Positions 1 to 8,359 are shown, counted from the stretch's first letter. The stretch: DNA of 64,000 nt from Paenibacillus peoriae (GCF_022531965.1 NZ_CP092831.1:1268001-1332000), one strand, 5' to 3'. Notes: generated from the sequence alone by a model not told the origin. Translations and numbers: made by a program.

Positions 1-746
1 CGACAGAATATCGATATCTGAACAATGTATTTGATTTTGACGACCGTGCAGCGCAGGAAATTATGGTACCGCGCATCCACATCCGCTCCATCTCCCACCA
101 GGCAACAGTGGCCGAGTTTATGGAGCTGATCGAGGACAAAGTTTATAATTTTCTACCTGTAGCTGAACATGGCGACCGGGATCGTATTATCGGGATGATT
201 CGCGTTAAGGAAGCCCTGCATGATTTGGCACGTGGGCACAGCACAGGGAATACGACGATGGCTTCTTATATTCATCCGGTGCTTCAGGTTATCGAGACGG
301 TTCAGGCTCGGGATCTGCTGATTCAGATGCAAAAACGGCGCATTCCAGTAGCGGTGCTGGTGGACGAATATGGTGGAACATCTGGACTTGTCACACTGGA
401 GGATATTATGGAGGAGATTGTTGGAGACATTCCTTCCTATACCGACACCGAAACCCCCGCAGCGTTAACTCCACTCATTACAAAAACAGATGATCATCGT
501 TACATACTCAAATCACAGGCGCTCATTCATGAGGTCAATCGGCGCTTGGAGACGGATATTGAGGCCGGGGACGTATATACGATTGGTGGATGGATGCTTT
601 CAGAGCGTTTTGATATCCAGCAAGGAGACAAGCTGACCATCGGTTTATGGGAGTTTACTGTACTGGAAAAAAACAGTCACCAAATAGACACAATTGAAGC
701 GATGAAGAAAGCAGTCGTTGAACAGAAAAATGACAATGATTTTTAA
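1..746 (+). CDS. CorC/HlyC-family CBS-pair membrane protein, C-terminal part
   Basis: The gene runs in from the left edge; the reading frame is open from base 3, so the Met at base 63 is internal. The visible part begins with the family signature before the CBS pair (acidic linker, then EIMVPR), continues through two CBS motifs including VLVDEYGGTSGLVTLEDI, and ends with a CorC_HlyC domain (about the last 80 residues). The N-terminal DUF21 membrane domain must lie outside the window. Family members are integral membrane proteins linked to Mg2+/Co2+ transport or tolerance; the CBS pair binds adenine nucleotides. The exact ion is inference. The end of the gene looks intact. Confidence 0.9.
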   Translation, partial: TEYRYLNNVFDFDDRAAQEIMVPRIHIRSISHQATVAEFMELIEDKVYNFLPVAEHGDRDRIIGMIRVKEALHDLARGHSTGNTTMASYIHPVLQVIETVQARDLLIQMQKRRIPVAVLVDEYGGTSGLVTLEDIMEEIVGDIPSYTDTETPAALTPLITKTDDHRYILKSQALIHEVNRRLETDIEAGDVYTIGGWMLSERFDIQQGDKLTIGLWEFTVLEKNSHQIDTIEAMKKAVVEQKNDNDF

Positions 747-769
747 TAATGGAAAATGGCTTTGTCGAG

Positions 770-850
770 TAACAGCTTGCTTAAGATGTGACGAATAGCC
801 TGTAAAGCTTGTGGCAACGCGATTTGTCCATCTTAAGATGCAAGCTGCTA
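770..850. repeat. Large interrupted inverted repeat downstream of the CorC-like gene
   Basis: Arms 770-788 and 829-850 are complementary apart from three extra bases in the right arm, with a 40-base spacer. The inner part CATCTTAAGATG is itself a palindrome. No T-run follows, so it is not a standard terminator. It lies in the 263-base gap before the chemoreceptor and could be a regulatory RNA structure or a small repeat. Confidence 0.5.
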
Positions 851-1009
851 CCTGGTAACATAGTGTTTTTTGTAATTAGGATAGGGGACTTAAGACTCTG
901 TATCTTTATGCTCATAAATATATCTGTCTGTGAAAAATTCTACTAGAAATGTAGCAATTTTATGGTAAAATGGAATCAAATTTGAGTTTTTTGGGGTGGG
1001 CTACAGTAC

Positions 1010-2281
1010 ATGAAGATGTCACTAGGTACGAAAATGGTTACTGCATTTGTCTCAATTTCTGCAATAACCTATGGAACAAGCGCTTTTTTTATTTTTGTAC
1101 TCAAGGACTGGCTTGCTCAAGGTACACAAGAATGGGTGTACACTTCGATCATTCTGTTATTGGGTGTCCTGTGGAGTGGCATTTTGGGCTGGTTGATCTC
1201 AAAATTACTCACGCGGCCCATTGTTAGGTTGGCGAAGGCGGCAGAGGAAGCTTCGGCGGGGAACCTGTCTGTTGTGATTCCTGAACGTCGCTCGGAGGAT
1301 GAAATCAAAGTTCTGTATGATGCATTTCGGCACATGATGCTGAACATTAAAGATATGTTCAATGAGATCTCGTACAGCACCAGAACCACTTCGCAAAGTG
1401 CGGAAAATCTGAGCTTGGCTATTGTACAGGCTACCACACAAATTGAGTCCATGTCTTCGGTGGTAGAAGATATTTTGAATGGCGTGGAGCAGCAAAAGCA
1501 AGCATCTGCCCAATCGATTAAAACAGCAGACCGAATGCTGGGCGATTTTAAAATGATGCGTAGCAAATCGGGACATATGCTGGAACTGTCTGGCCATATG
1601 GAGCATTCAGTAGATTCGACGCAGACCGTATTTTCATCCCTGATGGATGGAATGGGAGAGCTGACAGCATCACATGGTCGTTCGCAGCAGGTAATTGCAC
1701 GACTGGAAAAAGAAGCTTCCCAAATTGAAGCGATTACAAGCACCGTGAAGGATATTGCTGAACAAACCCATTTGCTGGCGTTGAATGCTTCCATAGAAGC
1801 GGCGCGTGCGGGAGAAGAAGGGAACGGGTTTGCGGTAGTGGCTCACCAAATTCGCGCACTTGCCGCCCAAAGTACGGAGTCTGTGCAGCAAATAAATGCC
1901 ATCGTTAGCCGTGTGCAGTCACAAATCGTAGAGACAGTGCAGTTGATGCATCAGCAAACGTCATTGGTCAGTGCCGAGGCGGAACGGACAAGCTCTGTGG
2001 ATCAGACGCTGAACCATTTGAACGCTATTGTACGTGAATTTGTCGAGAGCATCCGTTTAATGGAAGAGGCCGTGACGGAGCAGACGAATCGGGTAGATCA
2101 AACCTTTGAGCAGATCCATCGTATTCAGCAAATGTCTGGGGCCTTCTCTGAAGGGGCTCACAAAATTTATACAGCTGCTCATGAGGAGACAGCAATTATG
2201 CAGGAAATTTCGTCTTCTTCCGAGGATTTGAAAGTGCTTACGAATAAACTCATGATGAAAACACGTGGAATGCAACTATAA
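1010..2281 (+). CDS. Methyl-accepting chemotaxis protein without a sensor domain
   Basis: A 423-residue chemoreceptor. Membrane segments lie at about residues 9-31 and 43-65, separated by only about a dozen residues, so there is no extracytoplasmic ligand domain. A HAMP domain follows (about 63-116), then a long coiled-coil signalling domain whose conserved hairpin tip (LLALNASIEAARAGEEGNGF) sits near residues 254-273. The tip contacts CheA and CheW. Such receptors are thought to sense membrane or intracellular conditions, but the stimulus is unknown. A GGGGTGGG stretch precedes the ATG at 1010; the in-frame ATG at 1016 is a possible alternative start. It is monocistronic, closed by a strong terminator. 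Confidence 0.93.
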   Translation: MKMSLGTKMVTAFVSISAITYGTSAFFIFVLKDWLAQGTQEWVYTSIILLLGVLWSGILGWLISKLLTRPIVRLAKAAEEASAGNLSVVIPERRSEDEIKVLYDAFRHMMLNIKDMFNEISYSTRTTSQSAENLSLAIVQATTQIESMSSVVEDILNGVEQQKQASAQSIKTADRMLGDFKMMRSKSGHMLELSGHMEHSVDSTQTVFSSLMDGMGELTASHGRSQQVIARLEKEASQIEAITSTVKDIAEQTHLLALNASIEAARAGEEGNGFAVVAHQIRALAAQSTESVQQINAIVSRVQSQIVETVQLMHQQTSLVSAEAERTSSVDQTLNHLNAIVREFVESIRLMEEAVTEQTNRVDQTFEQIHRIQQMSGAFSEGAHKIYTAAHEETAIMQEISSSSEDLKVLTNKLMMKTRGMQL

Positions 2282-2323
2282 TCAGAAATCGTCATGTGAG
2301 GCATGATATATACGAACAAAATG

Positions 2324-2384
2324 TAGCCGCTATACACCGGAAAACGCAGCAAAATGGTTTCCCGGTGTGTAGCGGCTATTTTTT
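2324..2384. terminator. Terminator after the chemoreceptor gene
   Basis: Perfect 17-bp arms (2324-2340 and 2362-2378) are followed by a T-run on the + strand. The right arm overlaps the stop codon of the convergent small gene at 2376. Confidence 0.88.
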
Positions 2385-2588
2385 AATTTCAAAAAACTCA
2401 CATTGTTTTCTAGGGTGGTAAGCCAGATCACTGACGCTGGATTGCACGACGATGGTTTGATCGTCAAAACGGATTATGATTCCGCCAGAGCCAATCAATT
2501 GGTCATCCTGAAATACTCGGACACGAAGATGACGTTCCAGTGCCTCATTGAAATCCTGATCTGTAATTAATCGGCGATTAATGGCCAT
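2376..2588 (-). CDS. Small hypothetical protein (70 aa)
   Basis: A 70-residue protein of unknown function. The start is taken at 2588 because AAAGGAGAA stands just upstream; the open frame goes further up, but that part has no ribosome site and looks non-coding. The N-terminal half is helical and charged, and the C-terminal half has alternating hydrophobic residues suggesting a small beta-sheet fold. There is no signal peptide, so it is probably cytoplasmic. I do not recognise the family. It ends inside the terminator stem shared with the chemoreceptor gene. Confidence 0.65.
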   Translation of the reverse strand: MAINRRLITDQDFNEALERHLRVRVFQDDQLIGSGGIIIRFDDQTIVVQSSVSDLAYHPRKQCEFFEIKK

Positions 2589-2702
2589 GAGGGTTCTCCT
2601 TTGAATATAATATCTTTTATCATAAAGGTAAGGTATTGAACAAGCAAGAAACGCGGCTAGAACATAATTGGCTATTGGGTATAAAATAGAAGGCAATGAA
2701 GC

Positions 2703-2738
2703 GAGAAAGAGATCGAGAAAGAGATCGAGAAAGAGATC
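2703..2738 (+). repeat. 12-bp tandem repeat, three exact copies
   Basis: GAGAAAGAGATC is repeated three times at 2703, 2715 and 2727, ending one base before the ribosome site of the YwaF-like gene. If translation began at the upstream ATG (2696), the repeat would encode a repeated Arg-Glu-Arg-Asp tail. More likely it is 5' untranslated sequence. Confidence 0.9.
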
Positions 2739-2752
2739 AAAGGGGGCTAGCT

Positions 2753-3547
2753 ATGGATAGGTCGTGGTCAGGGCCTTGGTTTGATGCCAACGCGCCAGAA
2801 GGGTTCGAGGCTTTTTCTCCGTCACATGGGTTGGCTGTATTGGGACTCATTGTTTGCGCTTTGCTGCTGTGGCTGACTAGGGGATGGATTCGGTCGAACA
2901 AGCCTGTAAGTGAGGGAATTCGCTGGTTGTTAATTACAGTCCTCATTCTGTCAGAGGTGACTCTGAATATTTGGTATGTGATGCAGCATATTTGGGATGT
3001 CCAGACTTCATTGCCATTAGAACTGTGTAGTGTGACACTGCTGTTGTCTATCCTGATGCTCATTTTTCGAAGCCGCTGGTTATATCCGATCATCCTTTTT
3101 GCCGGAATTGGAGGGGCGCTCCAAGCAGTACTCACGCCTAATTTGGCATATGCCTTTCCGCATTATCGTTTTATCCATTTTTTCGTAGCTCATAGTGCTA
3201 TTATTTTGGCAGCCTTGTATATGACCTGGATAGAAGGACTCAAACCGACATGGAAGAGTGTGGGGGGAGCTATGCTTTTTCTGAATGGCTTGGCGCTGAT
3301 AGTGTGGATCGTAGACGATGCTCTCGGTGCTAACTACATGTTTCTAGCCGGAAAGCCGTCGACACCGTCGATATTGGATGTTTTGGGGCCATATCCTCTG
3401 TACATTCTGGCAGAAGAAGCCATTGCACTGCTGTTCTTTTCGCTTCTGATGCTGTTGTTCGAGGTGCTCCCGGGAGGCAGGCTGTATGTCCGCTTTCGCA
3501 AAGGAGCTGTGCATGGTGCTGATAGGTCGACATCAAAGCCGTTGTAA
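2753..3547 (+). CDS. YwaF/TIGR02206-family integral membrane protein
   Basis: A 264-residue polytopic membrane protein with about six or seven hydrophobic segments. It resembles the YwaF/TMEM164-like family (conserved hypothetical integral membrane protein TIGR02206): an N-terminal region around the SPSHG motif, the NIWYVMQHIWDVQTSLPLELC segment, and a His-rich HYRFIHFFVAHS stretch in the middle. The molecular function is not established. The start at 2753 is chosen for the AAAGGGGG ribosome site; an in-frame ATG at 2696 would add a repeat-derived charged tail. It seems to be transcribed alone. Confidence 0.85.
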   Translation: MDRSWSGPWFDANAPEGFEAFSPSHGLAVLGLIVCALLLWLTRGWIRSNKPVSEGIRWLLITVLILSEVTLNIWYVMQHIWDVQTSLPLELCSVTLLLSILMLIFRSRWLYPIILFAGIGGALQAVLTPNLAYAFPHYRFIHFFVAHSAIILAALYMTWIEGLKPTWKSVGGAMLFLNGLALIVWIVDDALGANYMFLAGKPSTPSILDVLGPYPLYILAEEAIALLFFSLLMLLFEVLPGGRLYVRFRKGAVHGADRSTSKPL

Positions 3548-3661
3548 AGCCATATGAAAGCAGCCTTCTCCACAAGTATCTGACCAAGGATAAGGCTGCT
3601 AAGAATGCTAAGAATGCCTAAACAATAGTACGCCTGGGGATAACGTTCTCCATTCTAATAC

Positions 3662-4453
3662 TTAACGCAGTAGTGATTCTGCTCCGTCTACATAAATTTC
3701 CGTACCCGATACATGAGATGACTCGTCTGAGGCGAGAAACAGGACCAGATTGGCAACCTGCTCTGGTTCACCAGGGGCACCCTCTAGCGGATGCTCTCCG
3801 CCCTTCGGAAATTCGACTGGAATTTCTACCTTCTTCAAGTCTTCCGAAGGGTACGTGTTATTATCAATTTGCGTGTCGATGGCTCCCGGGCATATCGCGT
3901 TGACCCGAATTTTGTAACGTGCCAGCTCCAGCGCTGCCATTTTCATAAACGCAACCTGAGCTGCTTTGGTGGAGGCGTAGGCTGAGAATCCAATACCCGA
4001 AAAGGTGCGATTACCGTTGATGGAGCTGGTAATGATAATGCTGCCGCCGTGTTCTTTCAGGTAAGGGACGGCATATTTAACGGTAGCAAAGGTGCCGCGA
4101 AGATTAATGTTCATCGTGCGGTCCCATTCCTCTAGCTCCAGTGTCTCGATAGGGGCCATGGTGCCGTTAATGCCTGCGTTGGCGAACACGATATCCAGCT
4201 TTCCGTACGTTTCCACGACTTTAGCGAACCCCTGCTGAATCATATCCGGCTTGGAAATATCACATTCCAGCACAAGTGCTTCACCGCCAGCCTGCTCAAT
4301 AATTGCTTGGGTCTCCTCTGCATGCTTGGGTGTCCGATCCAGCATGACCACCTTGGCGCCTTGTTCTGCAAAACGGATCGCGGTCGCCTTGCCGATTCCT
4401 GAACCTCCACCACTGACCACTGCTATCTTTCCTTGCAATCTCTGCTCTGCCAT
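3662..4453 (-). CDS. Short-chain dehydrogenase/reductase
   Basis: A 263-residue classical SDR oxidoreductase. The Rossmann motif SGGGSGIG (residues 14-21), the NAG motif, a catalytic Ser in ITSSING, and the YASTK (Tyr-x3-Lys) pair are all present. The C-terminal GTEIYVDGAESLLR matches the usual SDR end. It is likely to use NAD(P)H on an alcohol or ketone, and the substrate cannot be read from sequence. A good ribosome site (GGGAGGA) precedes the ATG at 4453. It stands alone, convergent with the YwaF-like gene; an imperfect hairpin at 3559-3600 separates them. Confidence 0.9.
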   Translation of the reverse strand: MAEQRLQGKIAVVSGGGSGIGKATAIRFAEQGAKVVMLDRTPKHAEETQAIIEQAGGEALVLECDISKPDMIQQGFAKVVETYGKLDIVFANAGINGTMAPIETLELEEWDRTMNINLRGTFATVKYAVPYLKEHGGSIIITSSINGNRTFSGIGFSAYASTKAAQVAFMKMAALELARYKIRVNAICPGAIDTQIDNNTYPSEDLKKVEIPVEFPKGGEHPLEGAPGEPEQVANLVLFLASDESSHVSGTEIYVDGAESLLR

Positions 4454-4639
4454 TGACTATTCCTCCCATTCCGTTCATAAACTAAACCTGACTCGTTATT
4501 CCATACCTCTGTACGTTGATGGTGAAACAGTCACCGCTGGATTTCACCCCATTTGCGAAATATGGTAACATAGGGAACCAGCAGGAACTTATAGCAGGAA
4601 CACGTATCGGGGAAGACCGGGTGACGGAGGTGGATCGAA

Positions 4640-6073
4640 TTGAGCTATAACGCAAATGACCAACCCGAATCGACAGACGCTATAGCACTGACCGGAAAAG
4701 TGAAACCGTGGGCACTGAGCGGCCCCAGTATTCAAATCGATCCGTTGTTTCCCTATTACGCGAACCGTTCGCGGGACAGTATAGCAGATGAGATCGCCCT
4801 TGCGGGCTACCAGACCGTTCATTATTTTGTCGTGCGTGAAAATGAAGTGGATGGAGCGCTTGTTGCTGCTTTTCAACGCAGAGGCATAGCGGTGTGGGCG
4901 ATGGTGCTAGGCAACGGTTCTTTTGGCGTGTCCCAGCTGCCGCCGGAGTGGAAAGGATGGCGCATGGAGCTGCTGCGCGAACCGAACGACGGATTTCAGC
5001 GGCTTTCGCATTTTGCCCAGGAGTATGTGGAATGGAAAAAGAAAGCCGCTGTCCGGCTCGTCACCGACATTCCGTTCGACGGGTTCGAGGTGGCGGAGCC
5101 TTATTTCCCCGAATGGAACGGGCTGCGCAGTGGAGTGTACGGGGATATTGGGCCACATGCACAGCGCGCCTTTCGCGAGCGTAGCGGTGAGGACATTCCG
5201 GATTTTCGCGACAAGCATGCGCGGAATTATTACCTGAAGGTTCCGAAGCTGTACGCGCAGTGGGTTGATCTGCGTGTGGACGCCGTGAATGGCCTGATCA
5301 GCGAGCTGGTAAACGGTGCGGGTGGTGTGCGAGATGTCCGACCGGACATCTGTGTGGCGACATGGTCGCTTGCTGTGAGCGGACGCGGCGATGTCCCCGG
5401 CCAGCTACGGGAATGGCAGGGTCTTGACGCGGTAGCCATGATCGGGTGCGTAGCCCCGGATATGCACGTGCTCCAGACCCATTGGCCGGACTGGATGCGT
5501 CGCCGTCTGCCGCCGCAGTATACCCACGGCTACGCCCGCATCGCGCAGTCGATACGGGCCGCTTATCCGGGTCTGCCCCTCGGGGTGCAGGCGGATATCG
5601 GTTCTCTCGCGCGTATGGTTCGGGACCGTGAGTGGACGCGGCGGTTTGGCGCTGCCGCCTTGGATGGCGGGTACGACGCCTGGACCGCCTATGAATACCA
5701 TTTGGGTGGTTACATGTACGATGAGCCGCCCAAACCGCTTAAGGCGGAACGATCAGCTGAAGATGAGGTGGTTATTTCTTTCAGCAAGCGGATTGCTACA
5801 CCGTCTGTAGATGAGCTGCGTATATGGAGCCGGGAGGACAGAGCAGGTACAACACGTGACCTGAGCCGCCACCTAAGGAAGGATTCACTAACGTTGTTGG
5901 AGCTTGTGGATGCCGTAGCAGACGGAAACCGTCTATTGCTGCGTATACGCAATTTACCAGCGGGGGCGTTCAGCTTGCGCCTTGATGGTGTACAGGATAC
6001 ACCAGAGTTGTGGCTGCTTAAGGGGAGAAAGGTACATCGCAATCTGCCAGAGCATGAAGTGAAGATACCTTAA
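4640..6073 (+). CDS. Glycoside-hydrolase-like TIM-barrel protein, unknown specificity
   Basis: A 477-residue cytoplasmic-looking protein with no signal peptide. The start is a TTG at 4640 with GGAGG nine bases upstream; no ATG is well placed. Alternating strands and helices, with acidic residues after strands (DIPFDGFEVAEPYFPEW; SVEDEV-type C-terminal strands), suggest a (beta/alpha)8 glycosidase-like fold followed by a small beta domain near residue 370 onward. I cannot name the family or prove catalytic residues. The stretch 4890-5700 is clearly richer in G+C and in GCG/CGG/CCG codons than neighbouring genes, which might reflect transfer. There is no operon partner. Confidence 0.6.
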   Translation: MSYNANDQPESTDAIALTGKVKPWALSGPSIQIDPLFPYYANRSRDSIADEIALAGYQTVHYFVVRENEVDGALVAAFQRRGIAVWAMVLGNGSFGVSQLPPEWKGWRMELLREPNDGFQRLSHFAQEYVEWKKKAAVRLVTDIPFDGFEVAEPYFPEWNGLRSGVYGDIGPHAQRAFRERSGEDIPDFRDKHARNYYLKVPKLYAQWVDLRVDAVNGLISELVNGAGGVRDVRPDICVATWSLAVSGRGDVPGQLREWQGLDAVAMIGCVAPDMHVLQTHWPDWMRRRLPPQYTHGYARIAQSIRAAYPGLPLGVQADIGSLARMVRDREWTRRFGAAALDGGYDAWTAYEYHLGGYMYDEPPKPLKAERSAEDEVVISFSKRIATPSVDELRIWSREDRAGTTRDLSRHLRKDSLTLLELVDAVADGNRLLLRIRNLPAGAFSLRLDGVQDTPELWLLKGRKVHRNLPEHEVKIP

Positions 6074-6193
6074 AATTTGGGTAATAACAAAATAACAGCT
6101 GTATAAACGGCTCATTTGCCGTAGCATTATTGAGTTGTATATATTAAGGCAACATCTTTTCAAAACATAAATAAATAGTGGAGTGAAAAAAGT

Positions 6194-6865
6194 ATGTGGG
6201 ATTGGGATTATCTGATTCGGGTCATGTTCGCTGGCTTGTGCGGTGCGTTAATCGGCTATGAACGGAAGAGTCGGATGAAGGAGGCAGGCATTCGCACGCA
6301 TTTCATTGTCGGTATTGGCGCAGCGCTCATGATGGTGGTATCCAAATATGGTTTCCAGGATCAAGCCGCCTGGACTAACCTGTCGCTGGACCCTTCCAGA
6401 ATAGCAGCGCAGGTTATAAGTGGAGTCGGCTTTATCGGCGCAGGGATGATTTTCACACAAAAAAATAGAATCAAAGGATTGACCACTGCCGCAGGCATCT
6501 GGACTACCGCCGGAATCGGTATAGCCGTAGGTGCAGGAATGTATGGACTTGGTGCAGGTGTGACGCTGTTTATTTTAGCGGCTCAGTCCTTGCTCCATAG
6601 TCGGTTTTATCAGATGGCTACCCCGTCTACGCGACAAGTGGTTGTTCAGGTCGACAATGAACCGGGCGTACTGAATCGGATCAAAGAACTGTTGGAGCAC
6701 AAGAAGCTGACCATTCACAGTTTTCACGCCGAGCGCATCAATAACGGTGAACAGTTGGTTATTCATATGCTTCTAAAGCTGTCCCGGTCAGAGGGAGTGG
6801 AGGAATTGCTGTCACTGCTGCAAGAGATGGAAGGTATTCGTTCAGTCGAGGCCAAGTCCAATTAG
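6194..6865 (+). CDS. mgtC: MgtC/SapB-family membrane protein
   Basis: A 223-residue protein with the MgtC/SapB domain in the first 135 residues: GALIGYERK, GIRTHFIVGIGAALMMVVS, and GVGFIGAGMIF followed by GLTTAAGIW. These are the conserved motifs of the family, in four to five membrane helices. The last 75 residues form an ACT-like soluble domain, as in the long MgtC subgroup. Homologues are linked to survival at low Mg2+ and to modulation of the ATP synthase; the role here is inferred. GTGGAGTG precedes the ATG. No M-box was recognised in the 120 bases upstream. Confidence 0.9.
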   Translation: MWDWDYLIRVMFAGLCGALIGYERKSRMKEAGIRTHFIVGIGAALMMVVSKYGFQDQAAWTNLSLDPSRIAAQVISGVGFIGAGMIFTQKNRIKGLTTAAGIWTTAGIGIAVGAGMYGLGAGVTLFILAAQSLLHSRFYQMATPSTRQVVVQVDNEPGVLNRIKELLEHKKLTIHSFHAERINNGEQLVIHMLLKLSRSEGVEELLSLLQEMEGIRSVEAKSN

Positions 6866-6873
6866 ACGAATAT

Positions 6874-6898
6874 TTACTGCTCATACAGTAGTTTTTTT
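6874..6898 (+). terminator. Terminator after mgtC
   Basis: A short stem (TACTG/CAGTA, loop of six) is followed by seven T residues. Confidence 0.6.
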
Positions 6899-6947
6899 GT
6901 CGAACGCTGGCGGCTCTTATAACGGAAAAAAACTTTAAAAATAATGA

Positions 6948-6976
6948 TTGAAAACGCTTCCTTTTGTGTATATACT
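6948..6976 (+). promoter_or_regulatory. Sigma-A promoter with no gene downstream
   Basis: TTGAAA (6948-6953) and TATACT (6971-6976) are 17 bases apart, a near-consensus vegetative promoter reading rightward. No coding sequence on this strand follows before the antisense cyclophilin gene. The segment from 6948 also resembles a catabolite (cre) site with two mismatches. Confidence 0.65.
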
Positions 6977-6982
6977 CTTACT

Positions 6983-7072
6983 ACATCATAGAGGCAGCAG
7001 CTTAGAGAGCATCAAGGGATAAGCAAAAACGACCTCACGCGTATGCGCAAGGTCGTTGCTGTTATCCCGTTT
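6983..7072 (+). ncRNA. Candidate small RNA (about 90 nt)
   Basis: A transcript from the promoter at 6948-6976 would begin near 6983 and run into a large hairpin at 7016-7068 (GGGATAA/TTATCCC outer stem, AACGACCT/AGGTCGTT inner stem) followed by GTTTTG. No ribosome site or reading frame of note lies within. The hairpin also ends the opposite cyclophilin gene, so the RNA assignment is tentative. Confidence 0.35.
7024..7057 (-). terminator. Terminator of the cyclophilin gene
   Basis: Arms AACGACCT (7028-7035) and AGGTCGTT (7050-7057). Read on the minus strand, the stem is followed by a run of T residues. Confidence 0.75.
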
Positions 7073-7093
7073 TGAAAGAATAATTTGAATGTC

Positions 7094-7771
7094 TTACTTT
7101 ACTTTGACTGGAGCTGGATATTTTTTACCCAGCGTATCCACAGTTACTTTTTTCATCGTAGCCGGTTGGATCGGTTTGTCATTGCTATCCCGTTTGGAAT
7201 TGACGATAGCATCGACCACGTCCAGCCCGGACGTTACTTTACCGAAAGCAGCATATTGACCGTCGAGGTAGTCCGCATCGGCAACCATGATGAAAAATTG
7301 CGATCCGGCCGAATCCAGATCCGCTGAGCGGGCCATGGATAATACGCCACGTGTATGTTTGAGTGTATTGTTAACACCATTGCTCTTGAATTCGCCTTTG
7401 ATACTGTAGCCGGGGCCACCTGTACCGTTACCTTGCGGATCACCACCCTGAATCATAAAGCCTGGGATCACACGGTGGAAAATGGTGCCGTTATAGGCTC
7501 CCTTTTGTACCAAAGAAATGAAATTGTTAACCGTGTTCGGTGCTACTTCCGGATACAGCTCAAGCTTAATTTTCTTGCCATCATTCATGACAATCGTGAC
7601 AATCGGATGGGAAACAGCCTTGTTCTTGTCTTTAGTCGCAGCAGGAGTTGAAGTGCTTGTCCGGCTGGCAGCTTCCACATCGGCCGCTTTTGTACCGCAT
7701 CCAGCAACCAGCACGAGCATGATGGCCAGTAGGCACAGCGTGTACCATGGGCGTATCGTTTTTCGGTTCAT
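7094..7771 (-). CDS. Cyclophilin-type peptidyl-prolyl isomerase lipoprotein
   Basis: A 225-residue lipoprotein. A signal peptide ends in the lipobox LVAGC (Cys25), then a Ser/Thr-rich linker runs to about residue 50, and a cyclophilin domain fills the rest. Active-site motifs FHRVIPGFMIQGG, the GPGYSIKGEF loop and QFFIMVAD are present; the human Trp121 position is replaced by Tyr in this type. It should catalyse cis-trans isomerisation of prolyl bonds at the outer face of the membrane, assisting folding of secreted proteins. A strong AGGAGG precedes the ATG. It is monocistronic with its own terminator. Confidence 0.93.
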   Translation of the reverse strand: MNRKTIRPWYTLCLLAIMLVLVAGCGTKAADVEAASRTSTSTPAATKDKNKAVSHPIVTIVMNDGKKIKLELYPEVAPNTVNNFISLVQKGAYNGTIFHRVIPGFMIQGGDPQGNGTGGPGYSIKGEFKSNGVNNTLKHTRGVLSMARSADLDSAGSQFFIMVADADYLDGQYAAFGKVTSGLDVVDAIVNSKRDSNDKPIQPATMKKVTVDTLGKKYPAPVKVK

Positions 7772-7946
7772 TGATATTCCTCCTGAAAGGTTGGATGGTG
7801 TAACATCCTAATTTAAAGTTTGGGGGCAGCGCAGAACACTTTTCCATTTTCTATCATACCTTTTTTGCTGGGGATAAGGAAATACGGGTTTGAAAGCCGT
7901 ATTCTTGACCCATACTGCTGCTATTCCCAAGGAAAGGGGCAGGATC

Positions 7947-8060
7947 ATGATGGAGGTAGACAAAAAGCTGGCAAAAGGTCTCATATGGGGTATGGCGTTC
8001 AGTCTGCCGGTTTGGGTAGGGGTGCTGTACTCAGTACAACATATTCGTGACTGGCTATAA
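7947..8060 (+). CDS. Small membrane protein (37 aa)
   Basis: A 37-residue open frame starting at the ATG at 7947 with AAGGAAAGGGG placed about 8 bases upstream; a second ATG follows directly. The sequence has a charged N-terminus (MEVDKKLAKG), one hydrophobic helix (LIWGMAFSLPVWVGVLYSV) and a short basic tail, as in single-pass small membrane proteins. It ends just before a strong terminator, which supports real expression. I do not know a named family. Confidence 0.6.
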   Translation: MMEVDKKLAKGLIWGMAFSLPVWVGVLYSVQHIRDWL

Positions 8061-8077
8061 CATAAAGCGTAAAGATA

Positions 8078-8102
8078 GGCCAAAACCGTTATGGTTTTGG
8101 CT
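8078..8102. terminator. Bidirectional terminator between convergent genes
   Basis: Perfect 10-bp arms (8078-8087, 8093-8102; GGCCAAAACC/GGTTTTGGCT with one wobble) lie between the 37-aa gene and yqkE, overlapping the yqkE stop codon. Confidence 0.75.
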
Positions 8103-8359
8103 TATTTGTATTTGTGCCAGTCCAAATTGCTGTTATTCAGCAGATGCTCAAAGTTGTTATCTAGCTTCTTCTGTTCAGCTTTTTTTGCTTCGACGGCACG
8201 CTGCCGTTCGTCTTCTTTACGCTTGTCCTGTTCTGCTTGGGCTTCATTGGCTTGAGCCTTAAGCTTATTCAGCACATCCTGACTCAACAGATCCTTTAAC
8301 GTAGCAGGTTTGTCCTGAGGCGCAGGAGCAGGGGAAGACGAATTTCTTTTCTTAGCCAT
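8102..8359 (-). CDS. yqkE: YqkE-like protein (DUF3886)
   Basis: An 85-residue charged protein, mostly a single long helix rich in Lys, Glu, Gln and Ala (residues 25-70) that is likely to form a coiled coil. The start MAKKRN and the terminal LDWHKYK motif match the YqkE/DUF3886 family of Bacillales. The function is unknown. GGAGATGATGAC precedes the ATG. It is cytoplasmic, with no predicted membrane segment. Confidence 0.8.
   Translation of the reverse strand: MAKKRNSSSPAPAPQDKPATLKDLLSQDVLNKLKAQANEAQAEQDKRKEDERQRAVEAKKAEQKKLDNNFEHLLNNSNLDWHKYK

Noticed and set aside
1117..1794. A 225-codon frame on the minus strand
   Set aside because: Antisense to the chemoreceptor; rich in Ser, Ile and Cys as expected for a complement of coiled-coil coding sequence.
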